DNA of 35,902 nucleotides from NCBI GenBank assembly GCA_002746935.1, contig PDRW01000006.1, positions 1 through 35,902 on the forward strand, in the 5' to 3' direction. Positions 26,704 to 35,821 of the stretch are shown here, piece by piece. Source of the DNA: Rhodobacterales bacterium (GTDB lineage: Bacteria; Pseudomonadota; Alphaproteobacteria; Rhodobacterales; Rhodobacteraceae). Position 1 is the stretch's first letter, and every line of letters starts with the position of its first letter. The translations under genes were made by a program, and so were the position numbers. Below the pieces are notes generated by a model. The model did not search any database and was not told the DNA's origin. It saw only the letters and a list, made by a program, of their open reading frames with translations.

Positions 26704-28862
26704 CAGTTCGCCCCTCCGGTGAGCGCCATGATCGTGAGCAGCGCGACGACGCCGAGCACCATCGCGAAGGCATAGGTGAAGACGAAGCCCGATTGCAGCC
26801 GCACCGCGGCCCGGGTGAACCACGGAACGATGCCGAGGGCGAGCCCGTTGATCGCCCCGTCGATCACCCGCCCGTCGCCCTGTTTCCACAGGAAGCGGCC
26901 GAGCGATTTCGCGGCATTGACGAACAACACGTCATAGAGCCGGTCGAAATACCAGGCGTTGAGCAGGAAGACATGCAGCGGCCGCAGGCTGCGGGCGAGC
27001 CTGGCCGGGGTTTTCGGGCTCAGGATGTAGAACCACCAGGCGACAGCGAAACCGGTGAGCATCGCGACGAAGGGCGAGAGCTTCACCCATTTGGGCGCGT
27101 GGTGGGCCGCGTCGAGCGTATGGTTGTCCGGATGCATGAAGATCGCGCCTTCCGGGGCGTGGGCGGTGGCGGCGTGGGCGGTGGCGGTGGCGTGGGTGTC
27201 TGCGTGACCCTCGGCCTCGGTGCCCTCCTCCGCATGTTCTGTCACCGGGGCCGCGTGGCCGTCGGTGCCGGTATCCGCGTGACCCGCCTCCTGCCCCGCT
27301 TCATGACCCGCATCATGGGCCACCTCCGCATGATGCGCCGGAATGCCGAAGAAGGTGTTGACCCGCTCATGCGACCCGAAGAAGGCGCCGTAGAACATCA
27401 TGCCGGAAAACACCGCGCCGAGCGCCAGCACCCCGAGCGGCACCAGCATCACCTGCGGGCTTTCGTGGGCATGCTCATGGGTGTGCTTGTCGCCCCGGGG
27501 CCTGCCCCAGAAGGTGAGGAACATCAGCCGCCAGGAATAGAAGCTGGTGAACAGCGCCGCCACCACCAGCGCCCAGAAGGCCAGCCCGCCATTTGTCCCG
27601 GCCCAGGCGCTCTCGATGATCGCGTCCTTCGACAGGAACCCGGCGAAGCCGATGGTGGTGAGCGGAATGCCCACCCCGGTGATCGCCAGCGTGCCGATCA
27701 GCATGATCCAGAAGGTGAAGGGAAATGCCTTCCGCAGCCCGCCGTAATTGCGCATGTCCTGCTCGTGGTGCATCCCGTGGATCACCGAGCCCGCGCCGAG
27801 AAACAGCATCGCCTTGAAGAAGGCATGGGTGAGCAGGTGGAACATCGCCACCGAATAGACCCCCACACCGGCGGCCACGAACATGTAGCCGAGCTGCGAC
27901 ATGGTGGAATAGGCGATCACCCGTTTGATGTCGGTCTGCACGAGGCCGATGGTCGCGGCCACAAAGGCCGAGGCGGCGCCGATGAACACCACCATGGAAA
28001 GCGCCGCCGGGGCGTATTCGAACAGCGGCGACATCCGGCAGACGAGAAACACCCCCGCGGTCACCATGGTGGCGGCGTGGATCAGCGCCGACACCGGGGT
28101 CGGGCCTTCCATCGCGTCCGGCAGCCAGGTGTGCAGGAAGAGCTGCGCCGATTTGCCCATGGCGCCGATGAACAGCAGAACCGCGAGCAGGTTGGCGGCG
28201 TTCCAGTCGGTCCAGAGGAAATGCAGATTGGTCTCCGCCAGCCCGGGGGCGGCGGCGAAAATATCGTCAAACGCAACCGAATCGGTCAGGAAGAACAGCC
28301 CCGCAATGCCCAGCGCAAAGCCGAAATCCCCCACCCGGTTGACCACGAAGGCCTTGATCGCCGCGGCATTGGCCGAGGGTTTCTTGTAGTAGAAGCCGAT
28401 CAGCAGATAGGAGGCGAGGCCCACCCCCTCCCAGCCGAAGAACATCTGCACGAGGTTGTCGGCCGTTACCAGCATCAGCATCGCGAAGGTGAACAGCGAC
28501 AGATAGGCGAAGAACCGCGGCCGGTAGCTTTCGGGCTCGAATTGCGGGTCATGCGCCATGTAGCCGATGGAATAGAGATGCACGAGGGCCGAAATCGTGG
28601 TGACCACGATCAGCATGATCGCCGTCAGCCGGTCGAGGCGGATCGCCCAGTCCGCCTGAAGGCTGCCGCTGTCGATCCAGCGCAGGATCTGGATATGCTC
28701 CGTGCCCTCCGGCAGCCACAGGAAGGTGACCCAGCTCAGAAGCGCCGACAGAAACAACAGCCCGGTGGTGAGATACTGGGCGTTGCGGTCGCCGATCGCG
28801 CGATGGCCGAAGCCCGCGATGAGCGCGCCGACGAGCGGGGCGAAGAGGATGATCTGAAGCAT
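26703..28862 (-). CDS. nuoL: NADH-quinone oxidoreductase subunit L with a His-rich insert
   Basis: NuoL is the distal proton pump, and its C-terminal amphipathic helix runs along the other antiporter-like subunits. The 719-residue protein includes [20 protein letters not shown] with the conserved Glu, [36 protein letters not shown] with the channel Lys/His region and [20 protein letters not shown]. It is longer than the E. coli subunit (about 610). Much of the excess is a low-complexity insert at about residues 500-590, made of His, Ala, Glu, Gly, Thr and Asp ([20 protein letters not shown] and so on), lying between two hydrophobic regions. Its codons form GCGTGGGCGGTGGCGGTGG-like runs at about 27160-27200. 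The gene starts four bases after the nuoK stop. Confidence 0.95.
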   Translation of the reverse strand: MLQIILFAPLVGALIAGFGHRAIGDRNAQYLTTGLLFLSALLSWVTFLWLPEGTEHIQILRWIDSGSLQADWAIRLDRLTAIMLIVVTTISALVHLYSIGYMAHDPQFEPESYRPRFFAYLSLFTFAMLMLVTADNLVQMFFGWEGVGLASYLLIGFYYKKPSANAAAIKAFVVNRVGDFGFALGIAGLFFLTDSVAFDDIFAAAPGLAETNLHFLWTDWNAANLLAVLLFIGAMGKSAQLFLHTWLPDAMEGPTPVSALIHAATMVTAGVFLVCRMSPLFEYAPAALSMVVFIGAASAFVAATIGLVQTDIKRVIAYSTMSQLGYMFVAAGVGVYSVAMFHLLTHAFFKAMLFLGAGSVIHGMHHEQDMRNYGGLRKAFPFTFWIMLIGTLAITGVGIPLTTIGFAGFLSKDAIIESAWAGTNGGLAFWALVVAALFTSFYSWRLMFLTFWGRPRGDKHTHEHAHESPQVMLVPLGVLALGAVFSGMMFYGAFFGSHERVNTFFGIPAHHAEVAHDAGHEAGQEAGHADTGTDGHAAPVTEHAEEGTEAEGHADTHATATAHAATAHAPEGAIFMHPDNHTLDAAHHAPKWVKLSPFVAMLTGFAVAWWFYILSPKTPARLARSLRPLHVFLLNAWYFDRLYDVLFVNAAKSLGRFLWKQGDGRVIDGAINGLALGIVPWFTRAAVRLQSGFVFTYAFAMVLGVVALLTIMALTGGAN

Positions 28863-28866
28863 GGGA

Positions 28867-29172
28867 TCAGCCTTTCAACACGTTGACGTCTTCCACCGCG
28901 ATGGAGCCACGGGTGCGGAAGAAGCTCACCAGGATCGCAAGGCCGATGGCGGCCTCCGCCGCGGCCACGGTGAGCACGAAGAGGGTGAAGATCTGCCCGG
29001 TGAGGTCCCCGAGAAAGGCCGAAAACGCCACCAGATTGATGTTCACCGCGAGCAGCATCAGCTCGATCGACATCAGCAGCACGATCACGTTCTTGCGGTT
29101 CAGAAAGAGCCCGAAGACACCGATGACGAACAGCGCCGACGCGAGCCCCAGGTAATGTTCAAGTCCGATCAT
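28867..29172 (-). CDS. nuoK: NADH-quinone oxidoreductase subunit K
   Basis: NuoK is the MrpC/ND4L-like small membrane subunit. The 101-residue protein has three helices: [40 protein letters not shown] with the conserved Glu in helix 2, and [20 protein letters not shown] with the second membrane Glu, both needed for proton coupling. The ATG at 29170-29172 follows GGGGGA. A spacer of 129 bases separates it from nuoJ, unusually wide for this operon; it contains direct repeats but no gene. Confidence 0.95.
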   Translation of the reverse strand: MIGLEHYLGLASALFVIGVFGLFLNRKNVIVLLMSIELMLLAVNINLVAFSAFLGDLTGQIFTLFVLTVAAAEAAIGLAILVSFFRTRGSIAVEDVNVLKG

Positions 29173-29301
29173 GTCGTCCCCCAGTCGTCTCTTGTGTCGT
29201 CTCTTCGCGTCCACTGGCCCCGCGTCCACTGACCCGCGTCGCCGCCCTTCGCCTTTGCCGGCCTGCAAGTGTTGCACCTGCAACCATCGGCGCCGGCCCG
29301 G
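29173..29301. other. Unusually wide spacer between nuoJ and nuoK
   Basis: CGCGTCCACTGRCCC occurs twice at about 29206-29234 and TCGTCTCTT twice at about 29183-29204. TGCAA-GTG-TTGCA forms a small inverted repeat at about 29265. Other nuo junctions here are 0-12 bases or overlapping, apart from the 73-base gap before the CMD gene. No gene or clear terminator is present. Confidence 0.5.
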
Positions 29302-29907
29302 TCACAGCCCCTGCCCCGGCTTCACATCGACCATGCGGATCGCCGCCTTCGGGTCGCGGTGCATCTGCGCCACCACGTCCTGACGCTTCACATCCTTGCG
29401 GTGGCGCACCGTCAGCACGATGGCGCCGATCATCGCCACCAGCAGCACCAGCCCCGAAAGCTGGAACAACAGCAGGTATTCTGTATAGACCACCCGGCCG
29501 ATCTCGACCGTATTGGGCACCTCGCCCACCACCGGCGCGGCCAGCATCCCGACGCCGTCGGCGGTGATCCAGCTGCCGAAGATCAGCCCAAGCTCCACCA
29601 GCAACACCACGCCGATCAGCAGCCCCACCGGCAGATATTGCGCCATGCCCGCCTTCATCTCGGCAAAATCCACGTCGAGCATCATCACCACGAACAGAAA
29701 CAGCACCGCCACCGCGCCCACATAGACGATCATCAGCAGCATGGCGATGAACTCGGCACCGAGCAGCACGAACAGCCCGGTGGCGGCGATGAAGGCGGTG
29801 ATCAGCCAGAGCACCGAATGCACCGGGTTGCGGCTCACCACGGTAAACAGCCCGCCGGTCAGCAGCACCAGCGCAAGGACGTAGAATGTGAAACCGGCGA
29901 CGGTCAT
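29302..29907 (-). CDS. nuoJ: NADH-quinone oxidoreductase subunit J
   Basis: NuoJ (ND6) is a membrane subunit whose third helix carries the pi-bulge linked to quinone-proton coupling. The 201-residue protein has five helices: [60 protein letters not shown] (the conserved helix 3), [20 protein letters not shown], and [20 protein letters not shown] hydrophilic tail with [20 protein letters not shown] follows. The start ATG overlaps the stop of the CMD-like gene by four bases (ATGA, 29904-29907), so it depends on that gene for translation. Confidence 0.95.
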   Translation of the reverse strand: MTVAGFTFYVLALVLLTGGLFTVVSRNPVHSVLWLITAFIAATGLFVLLGAEFIAMLLMIVYVGAVAVLFLFVVMMLDVDFAEMKAGMAQYLPVGLLIGVVLLVELGLIFGSWITADGVGMLAAPVVGEVPNTVEIGRVVYTEYLLLFQLSGLVLLVAMIGAIVLTVRHRKDVKRQDVVAQMHRDPKAAIRMVDVKPGQGL

Positions 29908-30314
29908 TCGTCCCCCTCCTCGTTGAGTTCGTCGAAGACTTCGCGGGCGATCGCGAGCGCCCGGTTCATCGCCGGAAGCCCGCCGAGCATCGACACCTGC
30001 CAGATGGTCTCGGCGATTTCCTGTTCGGACGCCCCCGCCTCGCGCGCATGGCGCAGGGTCAGCGCGATCTGCGGCTGCGCCGTGGCCCCCGCCGCCACCA
30101 GCCCGGCCAGCGTGACCAGCAGCCGGGTCCTGGCGTCGAGCCCGTCGGGGTTGAAGGCATTGCCCAACACCGCGTCGAGCCAGTCCTTGGGCATGGTCGG
30201 AAACAGACGGTCGAACCCCTCCGGTGCGAACTCGGCCAGCGCCGGATTCATGGCGCGGGCCATCGCCGCGCCCTGTTCGAGCATCCGGGCATAGGTCTTC
30301 GCGAAATCATTCAT
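29904..30314 (-). CDS. Carboxymuconolactone decarboxylase/AhpD-like protein inside the nuo operon
   Basis: The 136-residue protein has the CMD-family core at about residues 40-120: [60 protein letters not shown], and [20 protein letters not shown]. The Cys-x2-Cys of AhpD-type peroxidase partners is absent, so a thiol peroxidase role is unlikely. The architecture is closer to gamma-carboxymuconolactone decarboxylase, but the aromatic pathway is not nearby. It sits between nuoI and nuoJ and overlaps nuoJ by ATGA, so it is co-translated with complex I subunits. Rhodobacter and Paracoccus nuo operons are known to hold extra genes, and this may be one of them. Its function in or beside complex I is unknown. 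Confidence 0.8.
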   Translation of the reverse strand: MNDFAKTYARMLEQGAAMARAMNPALAEFAPEGFDRLFPTMPKDWLDAVLGNAFNPDGLDARTRLLVTLAGLVAAGATAQPQIALTLRHAREAGASEQEIAETIWQVSMLGGLPAMNRALAIAREVFDELNEEGDE

Positions 30315-30387
30315 GGCGCAGCCCTCCCCGGCGCCCGGGCGCCCCCCGTTCCGGCCCCGACGGCCGGTCTGTTTCTCCACAACCGGC

Positions 30388-30879
30388 TCATCGGTAAGGC
30401 GCGTCCAGTTCGATGTTGCGGGCGATCTCGGCTTCCCAGCGTTCGCCATTGTCGAGCAGCCTGGCCTTGTCGTAGAACAGCTCCTCGCGGGTCTCGGTGG
30501 CATATTCGAAATTCGGCCCCTCGACGATCGCATCCACCGGGCAGGCCTCCTGACAGAAGCCGCAATAGATGCATTTCGTCATGTCGATGTCGTAGCGGGT
30601 GGTGCGGCGCGACCCGTCTTCGCGCGGCTCGGCGTCGATGGTGATCGCCTGGGCCGGGCAGATCGCCTCGCAGAGCTTGCAGGCGATGCAGCGTTCCTCG
30701 CCGTTGGGGTAGCGCCTGAGCGCATGTTCACCGCGGAAGCGCGGGCTGAGCGGGCCCTTTTCGTAAGGGTAGTTCACCGTGAACTTCGGCTTGAAGAAAT
30801 ACTTCAGCCCCAGTTTGAAGCCGACGACGAAGTCCCACAGGACGAAATACCTGGCGGCGCGAACGTAGTCGAAAGCCAT
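30388..30879 (-). CDS. nuoI: NADH-quinone oxidoreductase subunit I (2x[4Fe-4S])
   Basis: NuoI carries clusters N6a and N6b, which pass electrons towards N2 and quinone. The 163-residue protein has an amphipathic N-terminus ([20 protein letters not shown]). Two Cys-rich motifs follow: [20 protein letters not shown] and [20 protein letters not shown], each with C-x2-C-x2-C-x3-[24 protein letters not shown] completes the family pattern. It starts three bases after the nuoH stop. A 73-base gap separates it from the CMD-like gene. Confidence 0.96.
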   Translation of the reverse strand: MAFDYVRAARYFVLWDFVVGFKLGLKYFFKPKFTVNYPYEKGPLSPRFRGEHALRRYPNGEERCIACKLCEAICPAQAITIDAEPREDGSRRTTRYDIDMTKCIYCGFCQEACPVDAIVEGPNFEYATETREELFYDKARLLDNGERWEAEIARNIELDAPYR

Positions 30880-30882
30880 GGA

Positions 30883-31920
30883 TCAGCCCCCCGTGGTCCA
30901 GCGCGCATAGGTGCCCCAGAACGCGCCATATTGTGCAAAGAAGGCCACCAGAACGACCCAGGCGAGCGACAGGGGCAGGAACACCTTCCAGCCGATGCGC
31001 ATGAGTTGGTCGTAGCGGTAGCGCGGGACGATGGATTTGGTCATCATGAAGACGAACCAGAAGACCGCCATCTTGAGGAACAGCCACAGGATGCCGTCGG
31101 GCAGCCAGGTGACCGGCGACAGCCAGCCGCCGAAGAACAGGATCGAGATCAGCGCGGTCATCAGCGTGATCGCCACATATTCGCCGATCATGTAGAGCAG
31201 GAAGGGGGTGGAGGAATATTCCACCTGATAGCCCGCCACCAGCTCCGATTCCGCCTCCGGCAGGTCGAAGGGCGGGCGGTTGGTCTCGGCGTGCGCCGAG
31301 ATGATGAACAGGAACACCATCGGGAAATGCGGGATCCAGTACCATGACAGCGCCCCATGGCCCGCTTGCGCGTGAACGATGTCGGTGAGGTTCATCGAGC
31401 CGGTCGAGAGGATCACCCCGATGATGATGAGGCCGAGCGAAACCTCGTAGGAAATCATCTGCGCCGCCGAGCGCAGCGCGCCGAGGAAGGGGTATTTCGA
31501 GTTCGACGCCCAGCCGCCCATGATCACCCCGTAGACCTCGAGCGAGGAGACCGCGAAGATGAACAGGATGGCGACGTTGATGTCGGCCAGCACCCAGCCG
31601 TCGTTGAACGGCACCACCGACCACGCCACCATCGCCAGCACCAGCGAGGTCATCGGCGCGAGGAAATAGACGAACTTGTCCGCCCCCGCCGGCACGACGA
31701 TCTCTTTCAGCACATATTTGATGAAATCGGCAAAGCTCTGCAAAAGGCCAAAGGCCCCGACCACGTTCGGCCCCTTGCGCAGCTGCACCGCCGCCCAGAC
31801 CTTGCGGTCGGCCCAGAGGATGAAGGCCAGCGCCACCAGCAGCGGCACGACGATCAGCAGCACCTGCCCCGCGGTCAGCAGGACGATCCCGAGATTGGTA
31901 GTGGTGAAGAATTCATACAT
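30883..31920 (-). CDS. nuoH: NADH-quinone oxidoreductase subunit H
   Basis: NuoH (ND1) forms the quinone chamber at the junction of membrane and peripheral arms. The 345-residue protein has about eight helices. [20 protein letters not shown] (the conserved loop), [20 protein letters not shown], the acidic loop [20 protein letters not shown] and [20 protein letters not shown] lie in the expected order; the Glu/Asp residues of the third motif define the entry of the proton pathway. It starts 10 bases after the lipoprotein gene's stop. Confidence 0.96.
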   Translation of the reverse strand: MYEFFTTTNLGIVLLTAGQVLLIVVPLLVALAFILWADRKVWAAVQLRKGPNVVGAFGLLQSFADFIKYVLKEIVVPAGADKFVYFLAPMTSLVLAMVAWSVVPFNDGWVLADINVAILFIFAVSSLEVYGVIMGGWASNSKYPFLGALRSAAQMISYEVSLGLIIIGVILSTGSMNLTDIVHAQAGHGALSWYWIPHFPMVFLFIISAHAETNRPPFDLPEAESELVAGYQVEYSSTPFLLYMIGEYVAITLMTALISILFFGGWLSPVTWLPDGILWLFLKMAVFWFVFMMTKSIVPRYRYDQLMRIGWKVFLPLSLAWVVLVAFFAQYGAFWGTYARWTTGG

Positions 31921-31930
31921 CGCATGGGCC

Positions 31931-32329
31931 TCAGATCGTCGGTATCCCGTTTTCCTTGCAGGCCGCCACGGTGACTTCCGCGTCGATGGTCCGCAAGCCC
32001 TCCGGCAGCGCTTCGGAGATCATGTAGACAGAATTCCCCGTCCAGCGCCGCCCCTGTCTCCTGGTGGCGGTGCGCAGATGCCGCGCAAAGCCATAGCCGC
32101 GGATCAGCGCATATTGCGCCGCCGCGCATTCGCTGTAGGCCACCACATCCTGCGGGCCCCGCGCGCCTTCGATCCCGACATGGAACTGCACCAGATCGGT
32201 GTCGAGCACCTGGGTGTCGATGCCCAGATAGTCGGGCGCGGGGGCCTCGTCCGCGCCGGGGGCGTTGCCCGCACAGCCCGCCAGCACCAGCGCCAGAACG
32301 GCGGCGATATGGATCGGACGCAGCCGCAC
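31931..32329 (-). CDS. Putative lipoprotein between nuoG and nuoH
   Basis: The 132-residue protein begins at a GTG (32327-32329) whose G is shared with the TAG stop of the preceding small gene, so re-initiation is likely. A second in-frame GTG at 32338 is possible. The N-terminus [19 protein letters not shown] is a lipoprotein signal peptide with lipobox LAGC, which predicts a lipid-anchored protein facing the periplasm. The mature part has [40 protein letters not shown], and [20 protein letters not shown]; the two later Cys could form a disulfide. I recall uncharacterised proteins of this kind beside nuoH in related bacteria, but no function. Its place suggests a link to complex I assembly or membrane context. 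Confidence 0.75.
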   Translation of the reverse strand: MRLRPIHIAAVLALVLAGCAGNAPGADEAPAPDYLGIDTQVLDTDLVQFHVGIEGARGPQDVVAYSECAAAQYALIRGYGFARHLRTATRRQGRRWTGNSVYMISEALPEGLRTIDAEVTVAACKENGIPTI

Positions 32330-32496
32330 TATTCGCACCCCAGGGTCGGCTTGCGGAACCCGTCCACGATCCACTGATCGCCCGATTTCACCGCCGTCAG
32401 CGTATAGGCGCAGGTCTGCGAACAGGGCATGCAGGCGGTGCTGGTGATCCCGCCCTTGACGCCCCGGGCCCGGGTCATGTCTTTGCCTTTCATCAT
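32329..32496 (-). CDS. 55-residue Cys-rich small protein between nuoG and nuoH
   Basis: The frame starts at the ATG 32494-32496, which overlaps the nuoG stop (ATGA), and ends with TAG overlapping the GTG of the lipoprotein gene. It is therefore locked between its neighbours by coupling at both ends. The sequence contains [20 protein letters not shown] and ends [11 protein letters not shown], with Cys at 22, 25, 29 and 54. The C-x2-C-x3-C arrangement could bind metal or form disulfides. There is no signal peptide or membrane helix. A longer frame running upstream is only the shadow of nuoG. The function is unknown. Confidence 0.65.
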   Translation of the reverse strand: MMKGKDMTRARGVKGGITSTACMPCSQTCAYTLTAVKSGDQWIVDGFRKPTLGCE

Positions 32497-34520
32497 TCCG
32501 CCGCGATCCTCCCCGCCTTGCGCTCCGCTGCGAGGGCGGAGAGGTCGGCCATCAATGCGCTTGCCCGCGCAATCGGGTTGGTGAGATAGAAATCCCTGAT
32601 GGCATTGCGGAAATCTGCCTTTGCCGGGGGTTTCACGGGAAGCGGCGCCCAAGGGTTTTCCGCCAGTTTGTCAATCTGCTGGAGATGCGGCACGGCGGTG
32701 AACATCGCCGAACGCAGGGCGGAATGGGTGTCCCAGCTCTGGGTCGCGCCAAGCTCGGCGCTGAGCGCGCGCAGGATCGCCCAGGATTCCTTCGCCTCGC
32801 CCGGCGGGAAAGCGGCGCGCAGCGCCAGTTGTGGCCGGCCTTCGGTATTGACGAAAATGCCGGTCTCTTCGGTATAGGCGGCGGCGGGCAGGATCACATC
32901 CGCCCGGTGCGCGCCGCGGTCGCCGTGGGAGCCGAGATAGATCACCCTGGGCCCCGCGGCAATCTCGATCTCGTCGGCGCCGAGGTTGAAGATCACATCC
33001 GCCCCATCGGTGGCCGCCGCCAGCCCGCCTTCGGTGGTCGCGCCCACGTCCATCGCCCCCACCCGGCCCGCGGCGGTGTGCAGCACCATGAATTTCGAGT
33101 TGGACGTCTCCGCGAGCCGCATCGCCAGCGCCAGCACCGCCTCGCCATCGGCCTCGCTGATCGCGCCCTGGCCGATGATCACCAGACTGTCGGGCACCGG
33201 GCTGTCGGGCACCGGGGCCGCGCCCTCGACCAGATCCTCGAGCGCCGCGCGTCCGGTGCCGAGATGGGTATAATCGTAAGTCAGATCAACGGCTTCGCCG
33301 ACCAGCGCGATCTCCGCCCCGCCCGCCCAGGCCTTGCGGATGCGCGCGTTCAGCACCGGGGCTTCGTCGCGCGGGTTGGTGCCGATGAGCCGGATCACCT
33401 GCGCGCTGTCGATGTCTTCGATCCGCGCGGTGCCGACATAGGCCGAGCGGTTGCCCGCGGGCAGTTTCGCGCCATCGACCCGGCATTCGACCCGGCCACC
33501 CTGCCCTTCGATCAGCTGCTTGAGCGAAAACGCCGCCTCGGCCGAGGCAAGATCGCCCACCAGCCCGGCGAGCTTCTTCGCGCCCCTGATCGCTTTGGCC
33601 GCGGCCGTCAGAGCCTCCGCCCAGCTCACCGGCTGAAGCCGCCCGTCCTTGCGCAGATAGGGCCGGTCGAGCCGTTGGCGGCGCAGCCCGTCCCAGACGA
33701 AACGGGTCTTGTCGGAGATCCATTCCTCGTTCACCGCGTCATGGTTGCGCGGCAGGATCCGCATCACCTCGCGGCCCCTGGTGTCGACCCGGATGTTGGC
33801 GCCCAGCGCGTCCATCACGTCGATGGTTTCGGTCTTGGTGAGCTCCCAGGGCCGCGCGGTGAAGGCATAGGGCTTCGAGGTCAGCGCGCCCACCGGGCAG
33901 AGGTCGATGATATTGCCCTGAAGGTTCGAATTCAGCGTCTGGCCCAGATAGGAGGTGATCTCCGCATCCTCGCCCCGGCCGGTCTGGCCCATCTGGGTGA
34001 TCCCCGCCACCTCGGTGGTAAAACGCACGCAGCGGGTGCAGGAGATGCAGCGGGTCATGGTGGTGGCGACCAGCGGCCCGAGGTCGAGATTGTCGCAGGC
34101 CCGCTTGGGTTCGCGGAACCGGCTCATGTCGACGCCGTAAGCCATCGCCTGATCCTGAAGGTCGCATTCGCCGCCCTGATCGCAGATCGGGCAGTCGAGC
34201 GGGTGGTTGATGAGCATGAATTCCATCACCCCTTCGCGGGCCTTCTTCACCATCGGCGAATTGGTCCTGACCACCGGCGGCTGGCCCTCCGGCCCGGGCC
34301 TGAGATCGCGCACCTGCATGGCGCAGGAGGCGGCGGGTTTCGGCGGACCGCCCACCACCTCGACAAGGCACATGCGGCAATTGCCGGCGATCGACAGCCG
34401 CTCGTGATAGCAGAAGCGCGGCACCTCGATACCCGCCACTTCCGCCGCCTGAAGGATGGTCATGGCGCCATCCACCTCGAGCTCCATGCCGTCGATGACG
34501 ATTTTCTTCGCCTCGCCCAT
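32493..34520 (-). CDS. nuoG: NADH-quinone oxidoreductase subunit G
   Basis: NuoG is the large iron-sulfur subunit of the peripheral arm. The 675-residue protein has a ferredoxin-like N-terminal domain starting [20 protein letters not shown], with the [2Fe-2S] ligands C37, C48, C51 and C66. Then come [18 protein letters not shown] (His-Cys-rich [4Fe-4S] motif) and [18 protein letters not shown] with [15 protein letters not shown] for the second [4Fe-4S] site. A molybdopterin-like domain without cofactor residues follows. It is shorter than the E. coli subunit (about 900) and closer to the Paracoccus type. The ATG at 34520 is one base after the stop of the small membrane protein gene, preceded by GGGAAGG. 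Partial copies of its N-terminus recur upstream (see the A-type frames). Confidence 0.95.
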   Translation of the reverse strand: MGEAKKIVIDGMELEVDGAMTILQAAEVAGIEVPRFCYHERLSIAGNCRMCLVEVVGGPPKPAASCAMQVRDLRPGPEGQPPVVRTNSPMVKKAREGVMEFMLINHPLDCPICDQGGECDLQDQAMAYGVDMSRFREPKRACDNLDLGPLVATTMTRCISCTRCVRFTTEVAGITQMGQTGRGEDAEITSYLGQTLNSNLQGNIIDLCPVGALTSKPYAFTARPWELTKTETIDVMDALGANIRVDTRGREVMRILPRNHDAVNEEWISDKTRFVWDGLRRQRLDRPYLRKDGRLQPVSWAEALTAAAKAIRGAKKLAGLVGDLASAEAAFSLKQLIEGQGGRVECRVDGAKLPAGNRSAYVGTARIEDIDSAQVIRLIGTNPRDEAPVLNARIRKAWAGGAEIALVGEAVDLTYDYTHLGTGRAALEDLVEGAAPVPDSPVPDSLVIIGQGAISEADGEAVLALAMRLAETSNSKFMVLHTAAGRVGAMDVGATTEGGLAAATDGADVIFNLGADEIEIAAGPRVIYLGSHGDRGAHRADVILPAAAYTEETGIFVNTEGRPQLALRAAFPPGEAKESWAILRALSAELGATQSWDTHSALRSAMFTAVPHLQQIDKLAENPWAPLPVKPPAKADFRNAIRDFYLTNPIARASALMADLSALAAERKAGRIAAE

Positions 34521-34521
34521 G

Positions 34522-34908
34522 TCAAACCTTCCCGTCTTGCGGCGCTGCGCCGGTGGACTTCCGTCTCGTGGTTATGAGCCCGTCGATGGGCCAGCGTTTG
34601 ACGGTGAGCCAGATCATCAGCAGAAAAGTCACCAGAGAAGCAGGCCCAAACAACAGGGAACTGAGCCCACGCATCCAGCGCCATCCGGCATTGTTCTCGT
34701 CGAGAAACAGAGCCGCCTCAACGTCGAAAAACCGGATCAGCAGCACCGAGGCACTCAGCACCATCACCATCGCCAGCACCCAGAGCCATGCCAGCGCCGT
34801 TTTGTCATGGAGCGTGCGCTTGTAAATTGTGGGCAGACAGACGGCCACCACAGACAAGGACACGCAGGCGAATGAACCGAAAAGCAATACCATGGGGACC
34901 GCAATCAC
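34522..34908 (-). CDS. Small membrane protein B1 directly upstream of nuoG
   Basis: The 128-residue protein has three hydrophobic segments: [40 protein letters not shown], and [19 protein letters not shown]. The common tail [20 protein letters not shown] then PQDGKV follows. It starts at a GTG (34906-34908) that overlaps the stop of A1 (GTGA). An ATG five codons later is the alternative. Its last codons contain the GGGAAGG that serves nuoG one base beyond its stop. It is clearly related to B3 (similar length, same WLW...AxVMxxSxSVxLIxFF and [10 protein letters not shown] patterns). I do not recognise a named family. Given its position it may be one of the unassigned reading frames of rhodobacterial nuo operons. 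Confidence 0.75.
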   Translation of the reverse strand: MIAVPMVLLFGSFACVSLSVVAVCLPTIYKRTLHDKTALAWLWVLAMVMVLSASVLLIRFFDVEAALFLDENNAGWRWMRGLSSLLFGPASLVTFLLMIWLTVKRWPIDGLITTRRKSTGAAPQDGKV

Positions 34909-35066
34909 AACTCAGTCCGGCCGGCCCTGGCAGCCCGGTTCCGGCCTTCGATTTCACCGCGCAGCGCCTGCACCGCAATGCCCGCTGCTTGCACCTGACG
35001 GATGGTCATGGCGCCAGCTGCCTTGATCTCCATGCCATCGATGACGATCTTCTTCACCTCGCTCAT
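34905..35066 (-). CDS. A1: 53-residue NuoG-N-terminus-like frame
   Basis: It begins [20 protein letters not shown] then TIRQVQAAGIAV, aligning with [20 protein letters not shown] and [13 protein letters not shown] of NuoG. The rest (QALRGEIEGRNRAARAGRTE) lacks the cluster-binding Cys residues, and a stop overlaps the next start. The ribosome site and one-base spacing to the upstream B2 stop are the same as at nuoG. It could be translated as a free peptide, act only as a coupling device, or be a decaying duplicate. The intact frame and diverged sequence make pure recent debris less likely. Confidence 0.55.
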   Translation of the reverse strand: MSEVKKIVIDGMEIKAAGAMTIRQVQAAGIAVQALRGEIEGRNRAARAGRTEL

Positions 35067-35067
35067 G

Positions 35068-35211
35068 TCAACCCTTCCCGTCTTGCGGGGCTGCGCCCGC
35101 CCTATACCGTCGCGCCTCGATGCGCCTGTCTATGGGCCAGCGTTTGGCCACCAGCCCGAACACCACGCTCAGGTAAATACCGAACCTGCCCAATAACACA
35201 AAACCAATCAT
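35068..35211 (-). CDS. B2: 47-residue single-helix membrane peptide
   Basis: This is a shortened relative of B1 and B3. MIGFVLLGRFGIYLSVVFGL matches only their last membrane segment. The shared tail VAKRWPIDRRIEARRYRAGA then APQDGKG follows. Its ATG overlaps the A2 stop (ATGA), and its stop is one base from the A1 start. The 3' part is identical in DNA to the partial B4 at the window end. It is too small for normal gene calls, but it is open, has a proper start context by coupling, and carries the family tail. Confidence 0.55.
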   Translation of the reverse strand: MIGFVLLGRFGIYLSVVFGLVAKRWPIDRRIEARRYRAGAAPQDGKG

Positions 35212-35291
35212 GGCTCACTCCGCCCCGATCCGCCCGGCCCCGGCCGTCCGACTTCCCTGCCGTCGATGACGATCTTCTTCACCTGGCTCAT
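35208..35291 (-). CDS. A2: 27-residue NuoG-N-terminus-like frame
   Basis: It reads MSQVKKIVIDGREVGRPGPG then GSGRSEP and stops. Only the first eleven or twelve residues match NuoG. The remainder is Gly/Pro/Arg-rich spacer. The start has the same GGGAAGG-TGA-N-ATG context after B3, and the stop overlaps the B2 start. It is a minimal translational linker between B3 and B2 if it is used at all. Confidence 0.45.
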   Translation of the reverse strand: MSQVKKIVIDGREVGRPGPGGSGRSEP

Positions 35292-35292
35292 C

Positions 35293-35667
35293 TCAACCCT
35301 TCCCGTCCTGCGGCGCTGCGCCGGTGGACGTCCGTTTCGTTGCCCTGAGCCCGTCGATGGGCCAGCGTTTGGCCGCGAACCAGATCGTCAGCAGAAAAGT
35401 CACCAGAGAAGCGGGTCCAAGCATCAGGAAACCGAACGCACCTAACCAGCGCCATCCCGGATTGCGGTCGTAGAGGGGCAAAACCTGCTCGTGGCCGAAA
35501 AACGTGATCAGGTGCACCGAGACACTCACCGCCATCACGATCGCCAGCCCCCAGAGCCATGCCACCACCATATTCCCGTGGCCCGCGCGCCGATACAACA
35601 CGGCAAGGCAGACAGCCACCACGGACATCGACACGCAGGCGAACATACCGAGGAAGGGTGCGATCAT
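35293..35667 (-). CDS. Small membrane protein B3
   Basis: This 124-residue homolog of B1 has three hydrophobic segments: MIAPFLGMFACVSMSVVAVC, MVVAWLWGLAIVMAVSVSVH and [20 protein letters not shown]. The tail [20 protein letters not shown] then APQDGKG follows. The loop between helices 2 and 3 (GHEQVLPLYDRNPGWRWLGA) corresponds to [20 protein letters not shown] in B1. The strong conservation of the last 60 residues and weaker match before suggests selection or recent conversion on the C-terminal half. It starts three bases after the A3 stop. The function is unknown. Confidence 0.7.
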   Translation of the reverse strand: MIAPFLGMFACVSMSVVAVCLAVLYRRAGHGNMVVAWLWGLAIVMAVSVSVHLITFFGHEQVLPLYDRNPGWRWLGAFGFLMLGPASLVTFLLTIWFAAKRWPIDGLRATKRTSTGAAPQDGKG

Positions 35668-35670
35668 GGC

Positions 35671-35820
35671 TCATTCCACCGCAACCCGGCAGGCCCTGGC
35701 GGCGCGGATCCGGTGTCCGATCCCGCCGCACAGCACCGATACCCCGATGCCCGCCAGTTCCACCGCCCGGAGGGTCATGGCGCCATCCGGCCCGATCTCC
35801 CTTTTCTTCACCTCGCTCAT
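35671..35820 (-). CDS. A3: 49-residue NuoG-N-terminus-like frame
   Basis: It reads MSEVKKREIGPDGAMTLRAV, then ELAGIGVSVLCGGIGHRIRA and ARACRVAVE. Alignment with NuoG extends to about NuoG residue 54: GAMT-x-x-x-x-E-x-AGI-x-V is shared, VLCGG stands where NuoG has RFCYH (cluster ligand C37), and ARACRVAVE stands where it has [10 protein letters not shown] (C48, C51). So this is a two-residue-shorter, cluster-incompetent copy of the first ferredoxin strand-helix region. The start context is as for nuoG. B3 begins three bases after its stop. Confidence 0.5.
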   Translation of the reverse strand: MSEVKKREIGPDGAMTLRAVELAGIGVSVLCGGIGHRIRAARACRVAVE

Positions 35821-35821
35821 G

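Noticed and set aside
26793-28886. Long + strand frame antisense to nuoL
   Set aside because: A shadow of nuoL with composition typical of antisense frames; no family resemblance.
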